From Actinoplanes liguriensis (GTDB lineage: Bacteria > Actinomycetota > Actinomycetes > Mycobacteriales > Micromonosporaceae), in contig KL571351.1 in assembly GCA_000715855.1 (NCBI GenBank), forward strand, positions 20,804 to 27,798: a stretch of DNA of 6,995 nt. Reading direction: 5' to 3'. Below, piece by piece: positions 5,630-6,995 of the stretch. A program made the translations under genes and the position numbers. The notes below the pieces were generated by a model. It had not been told where the DNA came from, made no database searches, and saw nothing but the letters and a program-made list of their open reading frames with translations. The number at the start of each line of letters is the position of its first letter. Position 1 is the first letter of the stretch.

Positions 5630-6643
5630 GTGACGACGCGGGAACGGCCCACCCTGGAAGCGGTGGCCCGGCGTGCCGGGGTGTCCCGCGCGACCGTCTC
5701 CCGCGTCGTCAACGGCTCCACCACGGTCGCCCTCGCCATCCGCGAGGCGGTCAACCAGGCCGTCGACGAGCTGGGCTACGTGCCCAACCAGGCCGCGCGC
5801 AGCCTGGTCACCCAGCGGACCGACTCGATCGCGCTGATCCTGCCCGAGACGGCGAACCGGGTCTTCTCCGACGACCTGTTCTTCCCGGCGATCATCCGAG
5901 GCGTCGGGATGGAGCTGGAGGCCGCCGACAAGCAGCTCGTGCTCATGATGACCGGCTCCGAGGCCGGTCACCACCGGGTCGAGCGCTACGCGGTCGCCGG
6001 CCACGTCGACGGCGTCATGTTCGCCTCCATCCACGGCGCCGACCCGCTGCCCGGGGTGCTCGCCCGGCGCGGCATCCCGGTGATCTGCAGCGGCCGCCCG
6101 ATGACCGCCGAGCCCCCGGTGCCGTTTGTCGACGTCGACCACGCCGGTGGGGTGGCCGCCGCGGTCGGTCACCTGATCAAAGGCGGTCGCCGGCGGATCG
6201 CGACCATCGCCGGGCCGCAGGACATGGTCGCCGGGGTCGAGCGCCTCGCCGGCTACCGTGAGACGCTGCGCGCGGCCGGGCTGCCCGAGACGGTCGCCAC
6301 CGGCGACTTCACCCGCGAGTCCGGGATCGCCGCGATGCGCGCGCTCCTCGACCAGGATCCCCAGCTGGACGCGGTCTTCGTCGCCTCCGACCTGATGGCG
6401 CACGGCGCTCTGCTCGCTCTGCGGGAGGCCGGCCGGAACGTCCCGTCGGACGTCGCGGTGATCGGCTTCGACGACTTCGACATCAGCCGGTACAGCGATC
6501 CGCCGCTCACCACGGTCCGGCAGCCGATCGCCGAGATCGGTCAGACGCTGGCCCGCCAGATGCTGCTCCTGATCAGCGGCGAGGCCGAGATCCCGGAGTC
6601 GGTGGTCCTCCCCACCGAGCTCATCGTCCGCGATTCCGCCTGA
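5630..6643 (+). CDS. LacI/GalR-family transcriptional repressor
   Basis: The 337-residue protein has an N-terminal LacI helix-turn-helix, TLEAVARRAGVSRATVSRVV at residues 8-27, completed by N28-G29. The hinge helix YVPNQAARSL follows, with the minor-groove leucine at L59. A periplasmic-binding-protein-like effector and dimerisation domain spans about 63-335, with typical segments SIALILPE, HVDGVMF, PFVDVDHAGG, RRIATIAGP, DAVFVASDLMA and VAVIGFDDFDISRYSDPPLTTV. The GTG at 5630 is chosen because GAGGAG lies 6 nt upstream and the HTH begins at the normal distance; a longer frame from 5570 would overlap the upstream gene. Known members repress sugar catabolic operons and release DNA on binding a sugar. 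By position it should control the beta-glucosidase operon and itself. The effector is unknown. Its stop is 6 nt from the stop of the convergent macrodomain remnant. Confidence 0.94.
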   Translation: MTTRERPTLEAVARRAGVSRATVSRVVNGSTTVALAIREAVNQAVDELGYVPNQAARSLVTQRTDSIALILPETANRVFSDDLFFPAIIRGVGMELEAADKQLVLMMTGSEAGHHRVERYAVAGHVDGVMFASIHGADPLPGVLARRGIPVICSGRPMTAEPPVPFVDVDHAGGVAAAVGHLIKGGRRRIATIAGPQDMVAGVERLAGYRETLRAAGLPETVATGDFTRESGIAAMRALLDQDPQLDAVFVASDLMAHGALLALREAGRNVPSDVAVIGFDDFDISRYSDPPLTTVRQPIAEIGQTLARQMLLLISGEAEIPESVVLPTELIVRDSA

Positions 6644-6649
6644 TCACGG

Positions 6650-6814
6650 TCAAAGGCCTGCGACGGTACGTGCGGTAGCCGCGACCTCCGCGCCGAAGAG
6701 CACCAGACGGGCCGTCCGCAGGCGCTCCGGCTCGGCTTCGCGCAACACGCTGAGCGCCTGGCGGACCGCGTCCTCGACCGGCCAGCGGTAGATCCCGGCC
6801 GAGATCAGCGGGGG
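6650..6814 (-). pseudogene. C-terminal remnant of a macrodomain (O-acetyl-ADP-ribose deacetylase-like) gene
   Basis: Reading the minus strand to the TGA at 6650-6652 gives 54 codons beginning PPLISAGIYRWPVEDAVRQA and ending ARTVAGL. The SAGIY-x-WP loop followed by an amphipathic helix and a RLVLF strand is the C-terminal third of the YmdB-type macrodomain, which binds ADP-ribose; the family shows (F)PxISxGIYG(Y/W)P here. The frame is closed immediately upstream by TGA (6815-6817). No start codon, NAAN motif or other N-terminal macrodomain sequence is seen in the remaining 180 nt in any minus-strand frame, apart from a possible RAVAF at about 6855-6869 in another frame. Where the missing front lies, or whether it survives past the window edge, is unknown. 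A sequencing frameshift is an alternative to true decay. It converges on the LacI-family gene. Confidence 0.6.
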
Positions 6815-6995
6815 TCATGGGGCTTTCTGCTCTGACGACGCCCACCGCGCGGATGAACGCGACTGCGCGTTCCGGACCTTGCGCTCCGGACTCAGCGCTC
6901 CGGCAACGCCCACCGCGCGGATGGCGTGGCAGGCAGCCCGGAACCACGTGGTTTTGTGCTCTGACCGTGCCCACCCACGGAGGCCGCCCTTTCGG
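6815..6995. repeat. Repeat-rich non-coding segment adjoining the broken macrodomain gene
   Basis: Several repeats are superimposed. ACGCCCACCGCGCGGATG occurs exactly at 6838-6855 and 6906-6923. GGCTTTCTGCTCTGAC (6821-6836) recurs with two mismatches at 6950-6965, and both are followed three bases later by GCCCACC, giving a period of 129 nt. Between the 18-mers lies a 14-nt tandem triplet: GCGTTCCGGACCTT (6867-6880), GCGCTCCGGACTCA (6881-6894), GCGCTCCGGCAACG (6895-6908). The repeats fall in different reading frames, so they act at the DNA level rather than as peptide repeats. A minus-strand open frame runs through them but has no recognisable product. The array probably continues past the window. 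It may be a dispersed actinobacterial intergenic repeat. Confidence 0.6.

Noticed and set aside
5531..6403. 290-codon open frame antisense to the LacI-family gene
   Set aside because: Low-complexity shadow translation with no motif; the repressor on the other strand is full length.
6621..6974. 117-codon minus-strand frame across the repeat region
   Set aside because: It reads the macrodomain remnant out of frame, crosses DNA-level repeats and shows no family resemblance; probably not a gene.

Overview
This is high-GC actinobacterial DNA. Third codon positions are strongly GC-biased, several genes start with GTG, one gene encodes a mycothiol-dependent maleylpyruvate isomerase family enzyme, and a chemotaxis kinase lies beside an OmpR-type regulator. 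A motile member of the Micromonosporaceae such as Actinoplanes, or a relative, would fit. That is inference from gene content, not a match to a known genome.

Layout. Positions 1-1041 (minus strand) hold a chemotaxis/two-component module: an OmpR-family response regulator followed by the first 80 codons of cheA, which runs off the left edge. A 386-nt divergent intergenic region follows (1042-1427). On the plus strand, 1428-2096 encodes a secreted CAP/SCP (YkwD-like) protein. It converges, with a 4-nt gap, on murB (2101-3174, minus), the second committed enzyme of peptidoglycan precursor synthesis. Divergent from murB, 3236-3997 (plus) encodes a DinB-like maleylpyruvate isomerase family protein.

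The gap 3998-4205 is the most structured part of the window. It carries a 101-nt, nearly continuous imperfect hairpin (4022-4122). The hairpin lies between two exact copies of GAACCGGTT (3987-3995 and 4154-4162), which resemble LacI-family operators. Downstream, a family 1 beta-glucosidase gene (4206-5609) and a LacI-family repressor gene (5630-6643) form a compact two-gene operon. The simple model is that the repressor senses a sugar released from or related to beta-glucosides and shuts off its own operon by binding AACCGGTT, possibly with DNA looping between the two copies.

The right end (6650-6995) holds only the C-terminal piece of a macrodomain (ADP-ribose-binding/deacetylase type) gene on the minus strand. 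It is cut off by an in-frame stop exactly where a repeat-rich segment begins: an 18-bp direct repeat, a 14-bp tandem triplet and a 16-nt element recurring 129 nt apart. This looks like a gene broken by insertion or rearrangement of a dispersed repeat.

No RNA genes, CRISPR arrays, transposases or phage genes were seen. No clearly novel multi-gene system is present. The best leads are the hairpin with its paired operators and the interrupted macrodomain gene.
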